64,000 nucleotides of DNA, from assembly GCF_014198245.1 (NCBI RefSeq), contig NZ_JACIHE010000001.1:186001-250000 (forward strand). The letters run 5' to 3'. The stretch comes from Bradyrhizobium sp. cir1. Its GTDB lineage: Bacteria > Pseudomonadota > Alphaproteobacteria > Rhizobiales > Xanthobacteraceae. The translations under genes and the position numbers were made by a program. Under the pieces are notes generated by a model that was not told where the DNA came from, ran no database searches, and worked only from the letters and a program-made list of their open reading frames with translations. This document shows positions 18,757 to 29,039 of the stretch, in pieces. Position 1 is the first letter of the stretch. The number at the start of each line of letters is the position of its first letter.

Positions 18757-19785
18757 ATGAGCACGCGGGCCTTCATTACCGGCGTATCCGGAACGGAACT
18801 GACCGCCGCCGAGCGGGAGTTTATCCGCGAGCAGCGCCCGTGGGGCTTCATCCTGTTCAAGCGCAATGTCGCGACACCGGCTCAAGTTGCTGCATTGGTT
18901 GCGGAATTGCGGGCGGTTGTGGGCGCCTCCGACGCACCGGTCCTGATCGACCAGGAGGGCGGACGGGTGCAGCGGCTGGGGCCGCCGCACTGGCCGGTCT
19001 ATCCGCCGGGCGCCGTGTTCGCGACTTTGTACGACACTGATTCGGCACTCGGGCTCACCGCGGCGCGCCTCAGCGCCCGGCTGATCGCGGCCGATCTCGC
19101 CAATCTCGGCATTACCGTCGATTGCCTGCCGCTCGCTGACGTGCCGGTGCCGGGCGCCGACGCCGTGATCGGGAACCGGGCCTATGGCACCTCACCGGGC
19201 AAGGTCGCAGCAATCGCCCGCGCGGTTACAGAGGGCCTGGAGCAGGGCGGCGTGCTCCCGGTGCTCAAGCATATCCCCGGCCATGGACGCGCCACCGCCG
19301 ACACCCATTTCAAGCTGCCGACCGTCGATACGTCCCGGGACGAACTCGAACGGACCGATTTCGCGGCGTTCCAGCCGCTCGCGGATCTGCCGATGGCCAT
19401 GACTGCACATGTTGTGTTTAGCGCGGTCGACCCCGCCCATCCGGCGACGACATCTGCGACAATGATTGCTCAGGTGATTCGCGGCGCAATCGGGTTCCAG
19501 GGTTTGTTAATGAGTGATGACGTGTCGATGAACGCGTTGGCAGGAAGCATCGCCGAGCGGACCCGCGCCATCTTCGCGGCCGGCTGCGACGTGGCCCTGC
19601 ATTGTAACGGCAACATCGATGAGATGCGCGAGGTCGCCAGTCAGACGCCTGAACTGTCCGGCAAGGCGCTGGAGCGGGCGACGGCTGCGCTCGCCGCGCG
19701 CAAGGCGCCGCAGCCGTTCGATCGGGCGGCCGCACGCACTGAGCTGGACGCATTGATCGCACGGGCAAACACGGCATCCGCATGA
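18757..19785 (+). CDS. nagZ: Beta-N-acetylhexosaminidase (peptidoglycan recycling)
   Basis: A family 3 glycoside hydrolase that removes N-acetylglucosamine from anhydro-muropeptides in the cytoplasm. It is 342 residues with no signal peptide. Diagnostic motifs are VLIDQEGGRVQRL, the catalytic loop KHIPGHGRATADTH (His of the Asp-His dyad) and LLMSDDVSMNAL (Asp nucleophile). Its stop overlaps the start of scpA by four bases (ATGA), so the two are translationally coupled. Confidence 0.95.
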   Translation: MSTRAFITGVSGTELTAAEREFIREQRPWGFILFKRNVATPAQVAALVAELRAVVGASDAPVLIDQEGGRVQRLGPPHWPVYPPGAVFATLYDTDSALGLTAARLSARLIAADLANLGITVDCLPLADVPVPGADAVIGNRAYGTSPGKVAAIARAVTEGLEQGGVLPVLKHIPGHGRATADTHFKLPTVDTSRDELERTDFAAFQPLADLPMAMTAHVVFSAVDPAHPATTSATMIAQVIRGAIGFQGLLMSDDVSMNALAGSIAERTRAIFAAGCDVALHCNGNIDEMREVASQTPELSGKALERATAALAARKAPQPFDRAAARTELDALIARANTASA

Positions 19786-20621
19786 CCGCAGAAATCCTAT
19801 CGTTTGAAACCGGGCGGCCCGCAGAGCTCGCCGAGGGTGAGCCGGCGTTGGTGGTAGACGTCGAGGGCTATGAAGGCCCGCTCGACCTGCTGCTCGCGCT
19901 GGCGCGGCAGCAGAAGGTCGATCTCGCCAAGATCTCGATCTTGGCGCTGGCCGACCAGTATCTCCACTTCATCGAAGCCGCGCGGAAGATCCGGCTGGAG
20001 CTCGCCGCCGACTATCTGGTCATGGCTGCCTGGCTCGCCTTCCTGAAATCGCGTCTGCTGCTGCCGGAGCCGCCGAGCGCGGAAGGGCCGAGCGCCGAGC
20101 AGATGGCGACCGCGCTCGCCAACCGGCTGCGCCGTCTGGAAGCCATTCGCGAAGCCGCCAACCGGCTGATGAACCGGCCGCAATTGCAGCGCGACATCTT
20201 CCCGCGCGGCGAGCCCGAGCAGATCGCCGAGATCAAGCATCCGAAATACACCGCAACGCTCTACGACCTGCTCACTGCCTATGCCTCGCAGCGGCAGTCG
20301 CGCGTGCTTGCCAGCGTGCATCTGGCCAAGCGCACGGTGTGGTCGCTTGCGGAAGCGCGCGCCACGCTGGAGCGGCTGGTCGGCAGCATCACCGAACAGG
20401 ACGACTGGGGCGTTCTCGACGACTTCCTGATCCGGCATGTCGCCGATCCCACGCAGCGCGCGACGGTGTTCGCCTCGAGCTTCGCCGCCGCGCTCGAGCT
20501 CGTGCGCGAAGGTCAGCTCGAGCTGAATCAGAAAGAGGCATTTGCGCCGATCTATTTCCGGAAAGGGCGCCACAAGCCGGTCCCGGACGCAGCTCCTGCG
20601 CCCGACGCGCCGGTCGCTTAA
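19782..20621 (+). CDS. scpA: Segregation and condensation protein A
   Basis: The kleisin subunit of the SMC-ScpAB condensin complex, which bridges SMC heads in chromosome segregation. It has 279 residues. The N-terminal helical domain is visible in VDVEGYEGPLDLLLALARQQ and KISILALADQYLHFIE; the linker is LKSRLLLPEPPSAEG; the C-terminal winged helix ends with LVREGQLELNQKEAFAPIYF. It starts within the nagZ stop codon and is followed 21 bases later by scpB. Confidence 0.95.
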   Translation: MTAEILSFETGRPAELAEGEPALVVDVEGYEGPLDLLLALARQQKVDLAKISILALADQYLHFIEAARKIRLELAADYLVMAAWLAFLKSRLLLPEPPSAEGPSAEQMATALANRLRRLEAIREAANRLMNRPQLQRDIFPRGEPEQIAEIKHPKYTATLYDLLTAYASQRQSRVLASVHLAKRTVWSLAEARATLERLVGSITEQDDWGVLDDFLIRHVADPTQRATVFASSFAAALELVREGQLELNQKEAFAPIYFRKGRHKPVPDAAPAPDAPVA

Positions 20622-20642
20622 GTGCAAGAAGGAGAATCTGCC

Positions 20643-21407
20643 ATGGCAAGCCTGGCTGAAGTGCGGGTAGAAGAGGCCGAGCCGATGGAGAACGAGACCC
20701 AGGCACGTCCCGAAGAGCTACGGCTGCTGGAAGCGCTGCTGTTCGCCTCGAGTGAGCCGCTGGATACCGCGACGCTGGCCAAGCGCATGCCTGACGGCGT
20801 GGACGTCAAGGCCGCGCTCGAGCAGCTCCAGGCCGACTATGCCTCGCGCGGCGTCAACCTCGTGCGGGTCGCCAACAAATGGACGTTCCGTACCGCCGGC
20901 GATCTCGCATGGCTGATGACGCGCGAGAGCACCGAGACCCGCCGCCTCTCGCGCGCCGCGATCGAGGTGCTGGCGATCATCGCCTATCACCAGCCGGTGA
21001 CGCGCGCCGAGATCGAGGAGATCCGCGGCGTCGTCACCTCGAAGGGCACGCTCGACGTGCTGCTGGAGACCGGCTGGATCAAGCCGCGCGGCCGTCGCAA
21101 GACACCGGGCCGTCCGCTCACCTTCGGAACCACCGAGGACTTCCTGTCGCAGTTCACCCTGGAACAGCTCGGCGATTTGCCGGGCCTGGAAGAGCTGAAG
21201 GGCACGGGCCTCCTGGATTCGCGCCTGCCGACGGGCTTCAGCGTGCCGACGCCGTCCGATGACCCGGCGCTGCGCGAGGACGAGGATCCGCTGGAACCGG
21301 GCGAGGACCTCGATCTGGCGCTCGCGCCGGCGGTCGAGCCCGAGTCACCGGAAGGCGGCAATGAGGGCGGCGGCGAGGGTGGCAGTGAAGGCGGCGCCGA
21401 GGACTGA
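20643..21407 (+). CDS. scpB: Segregation and condensation protein B
   Basis: The winged-helix partner that dimerises and binds ScpA in the SMC complex. It has 254 residues from ATG 20643, which has a strong GAAGGAG site at 20628-20634; an in-frame GTG at 20622 is less likely. Core motifs are LRLLEALLFASSEPLD, LSRAAIEVLAIIAYHQPVTR, IEEIRGVVTSKGTLDVLLE and LTFGTTEDFLSQF. The last 55 residues are an acidic, Gly/Glu-rich tail, variable in this family. Confidence 0.95.
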   Translation: MASLAEVRVEEAEPMENETQARPEELRLLEALLFASSEPLDTATLAKRMPDGVDVKAALEQLQADYASRGVNLVRVANKWTFRTAGDLAWLMTRESTETRRLSRAAIEVLAIIAYHQPVTRAEIEEIRGVVTSKGTLDVLLETGWIKPRGRRKTPGRPLTFGTTEDFLSQFTLEQLGDLPGLEELKGTGLLDSRLPTGFSVPTPSDDPALREDEDPLEPGEDLDLALAPAVEPESPEGGNEGGGEGGSEGGAED

Positions 21408-21573
21408 CGTACCGTCCGTTTGCGGGCCCCTGCGACAGGTTAACACTAGCAAGATTACGTAGCGCCAACAGCGAATTGGCGCTGCCTTGGTCCTTGTTTT
21501 TGACACCCGCCGCGCCTAGGTTTCGGGGAAGATCGGCCGGGTCCCCGGCCATGCGCGTTTGGAGGGTTGCAGG

Positions 21574-21807
21574 ATGGGTTCACTCAGCATTTGGCACTGG
21601 ATCTTGGTGATCGCAGTGGTCCTGCTGCTGTTCGGCCGCGGCAAGATTTCGGATCTGATGGGCGACGTGGCGCAGGGCATCAAGGCGTTCAAGAAGGGCA
21701 TGCAGGACGACGACAAGCCTGCCGAGAAGCCCGAGCCGGCCAAGTCCATCGAGCACAACGCCGCGCCGACCGCGGCTCGGTCCGACGTCGGCAGCAAGGC
21801 CGTCTGA
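21574..21807 (+). CDS. tatA: Twin-arginine translocase subunit TatA
   Basis: Forms the expandable channel of the Tat system, which exports folded proteins. It has 77 residues: a short N-terminus, one membrane helix ([16 protein letters not shown]), the [12 protein letters not shown] hinge and amphipathic helix, and a polar tail. ATG 21574 is preferred to the in-frame TTG at 21559, because TatA proteins begin a few residues before the Trp-containing helix. It is the first gene of a tatABC operon. Confidence 0.95.
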   Translation: MGSLSIWHWILVIAVVLLLFGRGKISDLMGDVAQGIKAFKKGMQDDDKPAEKPEPAKSIEHNAAPTAARSDVGSKAV

Positions 21808-21894
21808 GCCAGAGAGCACGCGACGCGGGTAGCGGCCCCGATCCTGTGCGCAAGGGATTGGGCCGGTTGCGGCTTCGCGTGAACGGAAGACCTC

Positions 21895-22389
21895 ATGTTC
21901 GACATCGGGTGGAGTGAACTGGTCCTCATCGGGGTCGTGGCCCTGATCGCCATCGGCCCGAAAGAGCTGCCGGGCGTGCTGCGCATGGTCGGGCAATGGA
22001 TGGGCAAGGCCCGCAAGATGGCCGCCGAATTCCAGGGCCAGTTCCAGGAGGCGATGCGCGAGGCCGAAATGGCCGACCTCAAGAAGAGCTTCGACGAGGT
22101 CAAGGAAGCCGCTACGGGATTCAATCCGCTGACCTCGCTCCAGAAGGACGTCAGCGACGCGCTGCGCGTCGATGCGCTGGACAAGCCGGCCGAGACGTCG
22201 GCCGCCACTGCTGTCGAAGCGCCGGCGACTCCGACCACCCCGGAAGCCCCGACGCCAGAGACCTTCGTGGAAGCCGAGGCGCATGCGGCCGTGAACGAGC
22301 CGCTGGCCATCACCCGTGAGGTCGAGCAAGCAAAGGTCGCACAGGACACCGCGCCATCCGAAGCGATCAAGGACGCCAAAGCGTCATGA
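21895..22389 (+). CDS. tatB: Twin-arginine translocase subunit TatB
   Basis: Forms the twin-arginine signal-peptide receptor with TatC. It has 164 residues, beginning [22 protein letters not shown] with the conserved Glu in the helix and the Gly-Pro hinge, then a long amphipathic helix ([18 protein letters not shown]) and a Pro/Ala/Glu-rich tail. Its stop overlaps tatC by four bases. Confidence 0.95.
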   Translation: MFDIGWSELVLIGVVALIAIGPKELPGVLRMVGQWMGKARKMAAEFQGQFQEAMREAEMADLKKSFDEVKEAATGFNPLTSLQKDVSDALRVDALDKPAETSAATAVEAPATPTTPEAPTPETFVEAEAHAAVNEPLAITREVEQAKVAQDTAPSEAIKDAKAS

Positions 22390-23198
22390 CCGACGCCGAT
22401 ATCGAAGCCAGCAAAGCCCCTCTGATGGACCATCTGATCGAGCTGCGTTCGCGGCTGATCAAGGCGTTGCTCGGCTTTGGCGTGGCCTTCATCTTCTGCT
22501 TCTTCTTCGCCAAGCAGATCTACAACGTGCTGGTCTGGCCGTTCGTGTGGGTCGCAGGTCCCGAGAACTCCAAGTTCATCTACACGGCGCTGCTGGAGTA
22601 TTTCATCACGCAGCTCAAGCTCGCGCTGTTCGGCGCCGGCTTCATCTCGTTCCCGATCGTTGCGACGCAAATCTACAAGTTCGTGGCGCCCGGGCTCTAC
22701 AAGCACGAGAAGCAGGCCTTCCTGCCATATCTGGTCGCGACCCCGTTCTTCTTCGTGCTGGGCGCCGCGCTGGTCTATTTCGTCGTGCTGCCGATGCTGG
22801 TGCGCTTCTCGCTCGGCATGCAGCAGGCCGGCAGCGACGAGACCGCGCAGATCCAGCTTTTGCCCAAGGTCGGCGAATATCTGTCGCTGATGATGTCGCT
22901 GATCTTCGCCTTCGGCATCGCCTTCCAGCTGCCGGTGATCCTGACGCTGCTCGGCCGCATCGGCATCATCACCTCGAAGATGCTGCGCGAGAAACGCCGC
23001 TATTTCATCGTGCTCGCCTTCATCATCGCGGCAGTCCTGACACCGCCGGACATACTCAGCCAGTGCTCGCTCGCGATCCCCTTGCTGGCGCTCTACGAGG
23101 GCTCGATCATCGCGGTGGCGATGGTGGAGAAGAAGGCGGCGGCCTCGCAGGCCTCGACAGGCACTGACGTGTCGACGCCGGCCAATCCGGCCGAGTAG
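22386..23198 (+). CDS. tatC: Twin-arginine translocase subunit TatC
   Basis: The six-helix core receptor of the Tat export machine. It has 270 residues. Motifs are [18 protein letters not shown] near the N-terminus, the [17 protein letters not shown] segment with the conserved Glu, the third to fourth helices, and [21 protein letters not shown]. The C-terminal 30 residues are Ala/Ser-rich. It starts within the tatB stop (ATGA). A repeat follows before serS. Confidence 0.97.
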   Translation: MTDADIEASKAPLMDHLIELRSRLIKALLGFGVAFIFCFFFAKQIYNVLVWPFVWVAGPENSKFIYTALLEYFITQLKLALFGAGFISFPIVATQIYKFVAPGLYKHEKQAFLPYLVATPFFFVLGAALVYFVVLPMLVRFSLGMQQAGSDETAQIQLLPKVGEYLSLMMSLIFAFGIAFQLPVILTLLGRIGIITSKMLREKRRYFIVLAFIIAAVLTPPDILSQCSLAIPLLALYEGSIIAVAMVEKKAAASQASTGTDVSTPANPAE

Positions 23199-23214
23199 GG
23201 CGCTACAGCCTCCG

Positions 23215-23325
23215 GTGTCATTCCCCGCGAAGGCGGGGAATCCAGTACGCCGCGGCCCCTCGGAGAATCACGGCCATCACTGGAATACTGGATCATCCGC
23301 CTTCGCGGATGATGACAGCTGTGCT
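23215..23325. repeat. Intergenic repeat, CATTCCCCGCGAAGGCGGGG family
   Basis: A palindromic arm, TTCCCCGCGAAGGCGGGGAA, is followed by TCCAGTA, and an inverted partner TACTGGATCATCCGC plus GGATGATGAC lies at the other end. The same family occurs at 28900-29026. It is a common Bradyrhizobium intergenic element. It separates the tat operon from serS and may form the 3' end of the tat transcript. Confidence 0.8.
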
Positions 23326-23348
23326 AGTGGGAGCAGCCATTTGCTTGA

Positions 23349-24728
<1,380 letters not shown>

Positions 24729-24823
24729 GCGCGTTGTCCGTCTGAAACGCTGGAAACGTTTGGTTGCGAAGATCGGGCGGCCGGTTATCCTGCCGGCCAC
24801 CCGTCAACGCGGACTGACCGTCC

Positions 24824-25186
24824 ATGGCCTTGCATCGCGACATCTTCTGGGTCGGCCGACAATGGGCGGTGACGGGCGCCGGCATCCAGGCCATCGACCA
24901 GCGTTTGCGCGGTGTGCTCGACATCGAGATCGCGCGGCTCTGGGACGACGATCTCGTACAGAGCCGGCGGGCCAAGCCCGGCGTGAATGCCGTTGATTTC
25001 GACAGCGCGCTGACGCTCGCCCGCGAACGCTTTCCGCAGACACCGACACCGGACCCGATCGTTGCGCAGCTGGAGGCGCTCGGCGTGGTCGAGGCGCCCG
25101 TCGCAAGCCCGGTCCTGCCGGCAATGAAGCTGCATGTCGAAGGCCGGCTGGCGCGCTTCCTGCCGCAATGGCGCGTCCGCCGATAG
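24824..25186 (+). CDS. Conserved hypothetical protein
   Basis: A 120-residue soluble protein starting MALHRDIFWVGRQWAVTGAG; the DQRLRGVLDIEIARLWDD stretch and the C-terminal basic LARFLPQWRVRR are recognisable features. I recall similar proteins in Bradyrhizobiaceae but no assigned function. It lies between serS and surE on the same strand. No signal, membrane helix or metal motif is visible. Confidence 0.7.
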   Translation: MALHRDIFWVGRQWAVTGAGIQAIDQRLRGVLDIEIARLWDDDLVQSRRAKPGVNAVDFDSALTLARERFPQTPTPDPIVAQLEALGVVEAPVASPVLPAMKLHVEGRLARFLPQWRVRR

Positions 25187-25294
25187 CGGACTAGGTTCAG
25201 GGAACCTGGCCGGCCCCGAAATCGGCCCGGTTTGCCTGATCGGCCATAGCCGGATAAGACGGCTCGGACCCTGTTTCTGGAATCGACCTCTCGC

Positions 25295-26062
25295 ATGCGC
25301 ATTCTCTGCACCAATGACGACGGCATCCACGCTCCCGGCCTCAAGGTCGTGGAGGAGATCGCGCGTGCCTTGTCCGACGACGTCTGGGTGGTGGCGCCCG
25401 AGCTCGACCAGTCCGGCGTGTCGCATTCGCTGTCGCTGAACGATCCCCTGCGCCTGCGCGAGGTCGGTCCGCGGCACTTTGCCGTGCGCGGCACCCCGAC
25501 CGACTGCGTCATCATGGGGGCGCGGCATATTCTGGGGAGCCAGCCGCCCGACGTCGTGCTGTCCGGCGTCAACAAGGGCCGCAACGTTGCCGAGGACGTG
25601 GTCTATTCCGGCACCATCGCCGGTGCGCTGGAAGGCACCATTCTGGGGCTGCCGTCGTTCGCGCTGTCGCAGGAGTTCAGCGTCGAGACCCGCGAACGGC
25701 CGCCGTGGGACACCGCGCGGAAATTCGGTCCCGACATTCTGCGCAAGGTGATCGCCGCAGGCATCCCGAAGGACACCGTCATCAACGTCAACTTCCCGTC
25801 CTGCGCGCCGGAAGATGTGCTCGGCATTCGCGTCACCCGTCAGGGCAAGCGCAATCTCGGCTTCCTCAGGATCGACGAGCGCAGGGACGGGCGCAACAAC
25901 CCCTATTTCTGGATCGGCTTCGAGCGCGCGGCGATGATGGATACGCCGGCCGACGGCACGGATCTCGCCGCGCTGCGCGATCGCTATGTCTCGGTCACGC
26001 CGCTCAGGCTCGATCGCACCAACGAAGCGTTCTCGGAAGCGCTGAGCGCGACGCTGAAGTAA
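25295..26062 (+). CDS. surE: 5'/3'-nucleotidase SurE
   Basis: A metal-dependent phosphatase acting on nucleoside monophosphates. It has 255 residues. The N-terminal metal-binding LCTNDDGIHAPG is diagnostic, with GVSHSL, VRGTPTDCV, SGVNKGRNVAEDVVYSGTIAGALEG and INVNFP further along. In E. coli surE, pcm and nlpD lie together upstream of rpoS; here pcm and an nlpD-like gene also follow, but a response-regulator gene on the other strand is inserted between surE and pcm, and no rpoS follows. Confidence 0.96.
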   Translation: MRILCTNDDGIHAPGLKVVEEIARALSDDVWVVAPELDQSGVSHSLSLNDPLRLREVGPRHFAVRGTPTDCVIMGARHILGSQPPDVVLSGVNKGRNVAEDVVYSGTIAGALEGTILGLPSFALSQEFSVETRERPPWDTARKFGPDILRKVIAAGIPKDTVINVNFPSCAPEDVLGIRVTRQGKRNLGFLRIDERRDGRNNPYFWIGFERAAMMDTPADGTDLAALRDRYVSVTPLRLDRTNEAFSEALSATLK

Positions 26063-26081
26063 GAAGATTTGGAAATAGCCG

Positions 26082-26453
26082 CTAGCCGCCGCGAAGGGCG
26101 GCTTCGATGGTCTTGCCGAGCGCGTCGAGCTGGAACGGCTTCTGCAGCGCCGGCCGGTCGCGATACTGTTCGGGCAGGCCGGAGGAGCCATAGCCGGTGG
26201 CGAAGATGAACGGGCAGCCCTTCGCCCTGATCACATCGGCGACCGGCGAGATGACCTTGCCGTTGACGTTGACGTCGAGGATGGCGATGTCGAACTCGGT
26301 GGCCTGGGCGAGCCGCATGGCCTCGGTGATATCGCCGGCTTCGGCAGCGACCTTGTAGCCGAGCTCTTCGAGCATGTCCGCGACCATCATTCTGATCATC
26401 ACCTCGTCCTCGACGAGGAATACAGAGCGGCGCGGAAGCCCTGTCGCGGTCAT
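26082..26453 (-). CDS. Single-domain response regulator
   Basis: A 123-residue stand-alone receiver domain with no output domain. The acidic pocket is in FLVEDEVMIR, the phospho-acceptor Asp in DIAILDVNVNG, and the conserved Thr-Gly and Lys in FIFATGYGSSGL and LQKPFQLDAL. Start ATG 26453 follows AAGGA; longer starts lack a site. Such proteins serve as phosphate relays or sinks, often for HWE-type kinases; no partner kinase is adjacent. It is convergent with surE and divergent from pcm. Confidence 0.88.
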   Translation of the reverse strand: MTATGLPRRSVFLVEDEVMIRMMVADMLEELGYKVAAEAGDITEAMRLAQATEFDIAILDVNVNGKVISPVADVIRAKGCPFIFATGYGSSGLPEQYRDRPALQKPFQLDALGKTIEAALRGG

Positions 26454-26691
26454 TGTCGGTGAGTCCTTGCCCATTTGCGAAAACGTTCGCAGATAACGCG
26501 AATCGACGCAATGCGCGTTTCGGCGAACGAGCGCTCGAAAGTGGCCTTGCGGCCAGACCGCTGCAGGCCAATTTGTGGTCAAATACTGCGGCCAAAGGCT
26601 ATCATGGGTTCCTGGGCAGGAACAAGATTCCCGCCCGGGCCTTGAGTTCTGCAAACGACGATCCCGACCTGACGAGACGATACAAGCAGCG

Positions 26692-27342
26692 ATGACCCCC
26701 AATCAGCCTCCGCCGGAAAAGATGATGTTTCAGCTCACGCTGAGGCGTCGGGGCATCAGCGATCAGGCGGTGCTGAGGACCATGGAGGAGGTACCGCGCG
26801 AGCTTTTCGTCGATGAGGCCGATCGCGAGGTGGCCTATCGCGATAGCGCTCTGCCGATCGCGTGCGGGCAGACCATCAGCCAGCCCTTCGTCGTCGCCTA
26901 CATGACCGAGCAGCTCCAGCTCCGGAAGAAGCACCGTGTGCTCGAGATCGGCACGGGCTCTGGCTATCAGGCGGCGGTGCTGTCGCGGCTCGCAGGCCAG
27001 GTGCTGACGGTCGAGCGCTATCGCAAGCTGGCCGATGCCGCACGCGCCAGGCTCGAAAAGCTTGGTTGTCACAATGTCGAGGTGATGCTCGGCGACGGTC
27101 TTAACCTGCCGCCCAATATCGGGCCGTTCGACCGCATCATCGTCACCGCCGCGGTGGAGCAGCTTCCGGAGAACCTGGTCGAGCGGCTCGAGGTCGGGGG
27201 CATCCTGATCGCCCCCGTCGGGCCGCATCAGGGCGTGCAGACGCTGATCCGCCTGACCCGGACCGAAGCCGGGATCGAGCGCAAGGAACTCGTCGACGTC
27301 CGCTTCGTGCCGGCGCTGCCCGGCGTGGCGCGGGAGCTGTAG
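26692..27342 (+). CDS. pcm: Protein-L-isoaspartate O-methyltransferase
   Basis: Repairs isoaspartyl residues in aged proteins using S-adenosylmethionine. It has 216 residues from ATG 26692. Motifs are [20 protein letters not shown], the Ser/Thr-rich [14 protein letters not shown], the SAM loop [18 protein letters not shown] and later [17 protein letters not shown]. Upstream in-frame codons from 26575 lie in the shared divergent region and are not part of the family. It is associated with surE and the nlpD-like gene, as in many proteobacteria. Confidence 0.95.
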   Translation: MTPNQPPPEKMMFQLTLRRRGISDQAVLRTMEEVPRELFVDEADREVAYRDSALPIACGQTISQPFVVAYMTEQLQLRKKHRVLEIGTGSGYQAAVLSRLAGQVLTVERYRKLADAARARLEKLGCHNVEVMLGDGLNLPPNIGPFDRIIVTAAVEQLPENLVERLEVGGILIAPVGPHQGVQTLIRLTRTEAGIERKELVDVRFVPALPGVAREL

Positions 27343-27451
27343 AATTCCGGATTGGCTGTTCCGCCAACATCTTATTGGGAGGGTTAAGCCGTTATTTACT
27401 CGGCGCGTGTTTACTTAAAAAACCAGTTCTGTTGCGTACGAGTGAGTAACC

Positions 27452-28852
27452 ATGTCTGTCGTCGTCGAGTTGCTTTACTCGCGCCGCGTGCCGCAGGTCG
27501 CGGTGCTGGCGCTGATCTCCTTCAGCTTCGCAGGGTGCAGCGCCGACATGTCGTCGCGACTGTCCCAGTCGAATTTCTCCAATCCTTTCTCATCTGAATC
27601 GACCGGTTCGGTGCAGCAGGCACCGCCGCCGCAGCAGCGTGAGCTGCCGCAATATGCGCGGCCGCAGACTCAGCCCGGATATTACCAGTCGCAGCCCCTG
27701 CCGCCGCCGGCGGTCTCCGCGCCGCAATCCTATCCCGTTGCGGGTGGTGGCGGCGTGTCCGGAGGCGGCCGCGGCGTCAGCTCCTACGCGCCCCCGGCGC
27801 AGCCACAGCTCGAGACCACGGCCGCCGTGCCGCCGCGCTCGGTCGCGGCCGCCCGGCCGGCCGGCGGGACCAAGATCATCGTCGGCACCAGCGACACGCT
27901 CGATGTGCTGGCCAAACGTTATCACGTCACGCCACAGGCGATCCTTGCCGCCAATGGCTACAAGGGCCCGCGCGCGCTCTCGCCCGGCCAGCAGCTGATC
28001 ATCCCGCAGCCGGCCACGGCCGCTGCTCCTGCGCCGGTGATGGCTCCCGTCGCGGCGGCTCCGGTGATGGTGCCTGCAAAGCCGGTTGCAGCCGTTGCCG
28101 CTCCGCCGAGCATGCACTTCGTCAATCGTGGCGACACGCTCGCCAGCATCGCCCGCAAGAACCACATCTCGGCGGCCGAACTCGCTCGTGCCAATGGCCT
28201 CGATCCGTCGGCAAAGCTGAAGCTTGGTACCAAGCTCACCGTGCCCGGTGCCAAGACCGCTGCGGTTGCGGCACCGGTTGCCGCGGCTCCCGTCGCGGCG
28301 GCCCCGGTTGTCGGAACGCTGCAGCCCGTTGCGGCTGCTCCGGCACCGGCTCCCGCCACCAAGATGGCGGCTGTCGCGCCCGTGCAGAGCGCGCGCCTGG
28401 CCCAGGCAACAGCGAATGTCGAGGAGAAGCCCGCCGAGACGCCGGCGAAGGCTGCGGAGGCCACCGGCGCGCTGCCGACCTTCCGCTGGCCGGTGCGCGG
28501 CAAGGTGGTCACGACCTACGGCGCCAAGACCAATGGCAAGTCGAACGACGGCATCAATCTCGCAGTGCCCGAGGGGACGCCGGTCAAGGCAGCTGAAGAC
28601 GGCGTTGTCGCCTATTCCGGCAACGAGCTAAAGGGCTACGGCAATCTGGTCCTGGTTCGGCACTCCAACGGCTACGTCACCGCATATGCCCATGCGAGTG
28701 AGCTGCTGGTGAAGCGCGGCGATACCATCAAGCGCGGTCAGGTCATTGCCAAGTCGGGTCAATCCGGGGAGGTGGCGTCGCCGCAGCTTCACTTCGAGAT
28801 CCGCAAGGGATCGAGTCCGGTTGACCCGCTTCAGTTTTTGAACGGGGCGTGA
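27452..28852 (+). CDS. nlpD: NlpD-like LysM/degenerate-LytM lipoprotein
   Basis: A 466-residue lipoprotein with a signal and lipobox near residues 18-29 (SFSFAGC). Two LysM modules follow (IIVGTSDTLDVLAKRYHV and HFVNRGDTLASIARKNHI), then Ala/Pro/Val-rich linkers and a C-terminal M23/LytM fold (WPVRGKVVTTYGAK to VDPLQF). The first zinc ligand pair of active LytM enzymes is missing: the region reads SNDGINLAVPEG where a His and an Asp would be, and the last motif is QLHFEI rather than His-x-His. That matches NlpD/EnvC-type amidase activators, so a role in septal cell-wall splitting is inferred rather than endopeptidase activity. Position after pcm supports this. Confidence 0.88.
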   Translation: MSVVVELLYSRRVPQVAVLALISFSFAGCSADMSSRLSQSNFSNPFSSESTGSVQQAPPPQQRELPQYARPQTQPGYYQSQPLPPPAVSAPQSYPVAGGGGVSGGGRGVSSYAPPAQPQLETTAAVPPRSVAAARPAGGTKIIVGTSDTLDVLAKRYHVTPQAILAANGYKGPRALSPGQQLIIPQPATAAAPAPVMAPVAAAPVMVPAKPVAAVAAPPSMHFVNRGDTLASIARKNHISAAELARANGLDPSAKLKLGTKLTVPGAKTAAVAAPVAAAPVAAAPVVGTLQPVAAAPAPAPATKMAAVAPVQSARLAQATANVEEKPAETPAKAAEATGALPTFRWPVRGKVVTTYGAKTNGKSNDGINLAVPEGTPVKAAEDGVVAYSGNELKGYGNLVLVRHSNGYVTAYAHASELLVKRGDTIKRGQVIAKSGQSGEVASPQLHFEIRKGSSPVDPLQFLNGA

Positions 28853-28899
28853 GGCGAGGGCTCTGAAATCAGGCACAGCCTCTCCACAAGTAAACTGTC

Positions 28900-29026
28900 A
28901 TCGCCCGCGAAAGCGGGCGATCCAGTATTCCAGGGACGGTCGTTATTGAGCCGATAAGTCGCGGCGTACTGGATTCCCCGCCCCAGTGCGCAAGTGCGCA
29001 CAAGGCGGGGAATGACAGTTGGTTGG
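28900..29026. repeat. Intergenic repeat, same family as 23215-23325
   Basis: CTGTCATCGCCCGCGAAAGC starts the left arm (GCCCGC/GCGGGC stem, then GATCCAGTATTCC). The right half reads GTACTGGATTCCCCGCC, and the element closes with GGCGGGGAATGACAG. The GTGCGCAAGTGCGCAC insertion inside is another palindrome. It separates the nlpD-like gene from the convergent ATPase gene. Confidence 0.8.
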
Positions 29027-29039
29027 GCTATAGCTGCCG

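Noticed and set aside
21361..21405. Gly/Glu-rich repeat at the end of scpB as a mobile or CRISPR-like repeat
   Set aside because: It is a low-complexity coding tail, in frame with scpB.
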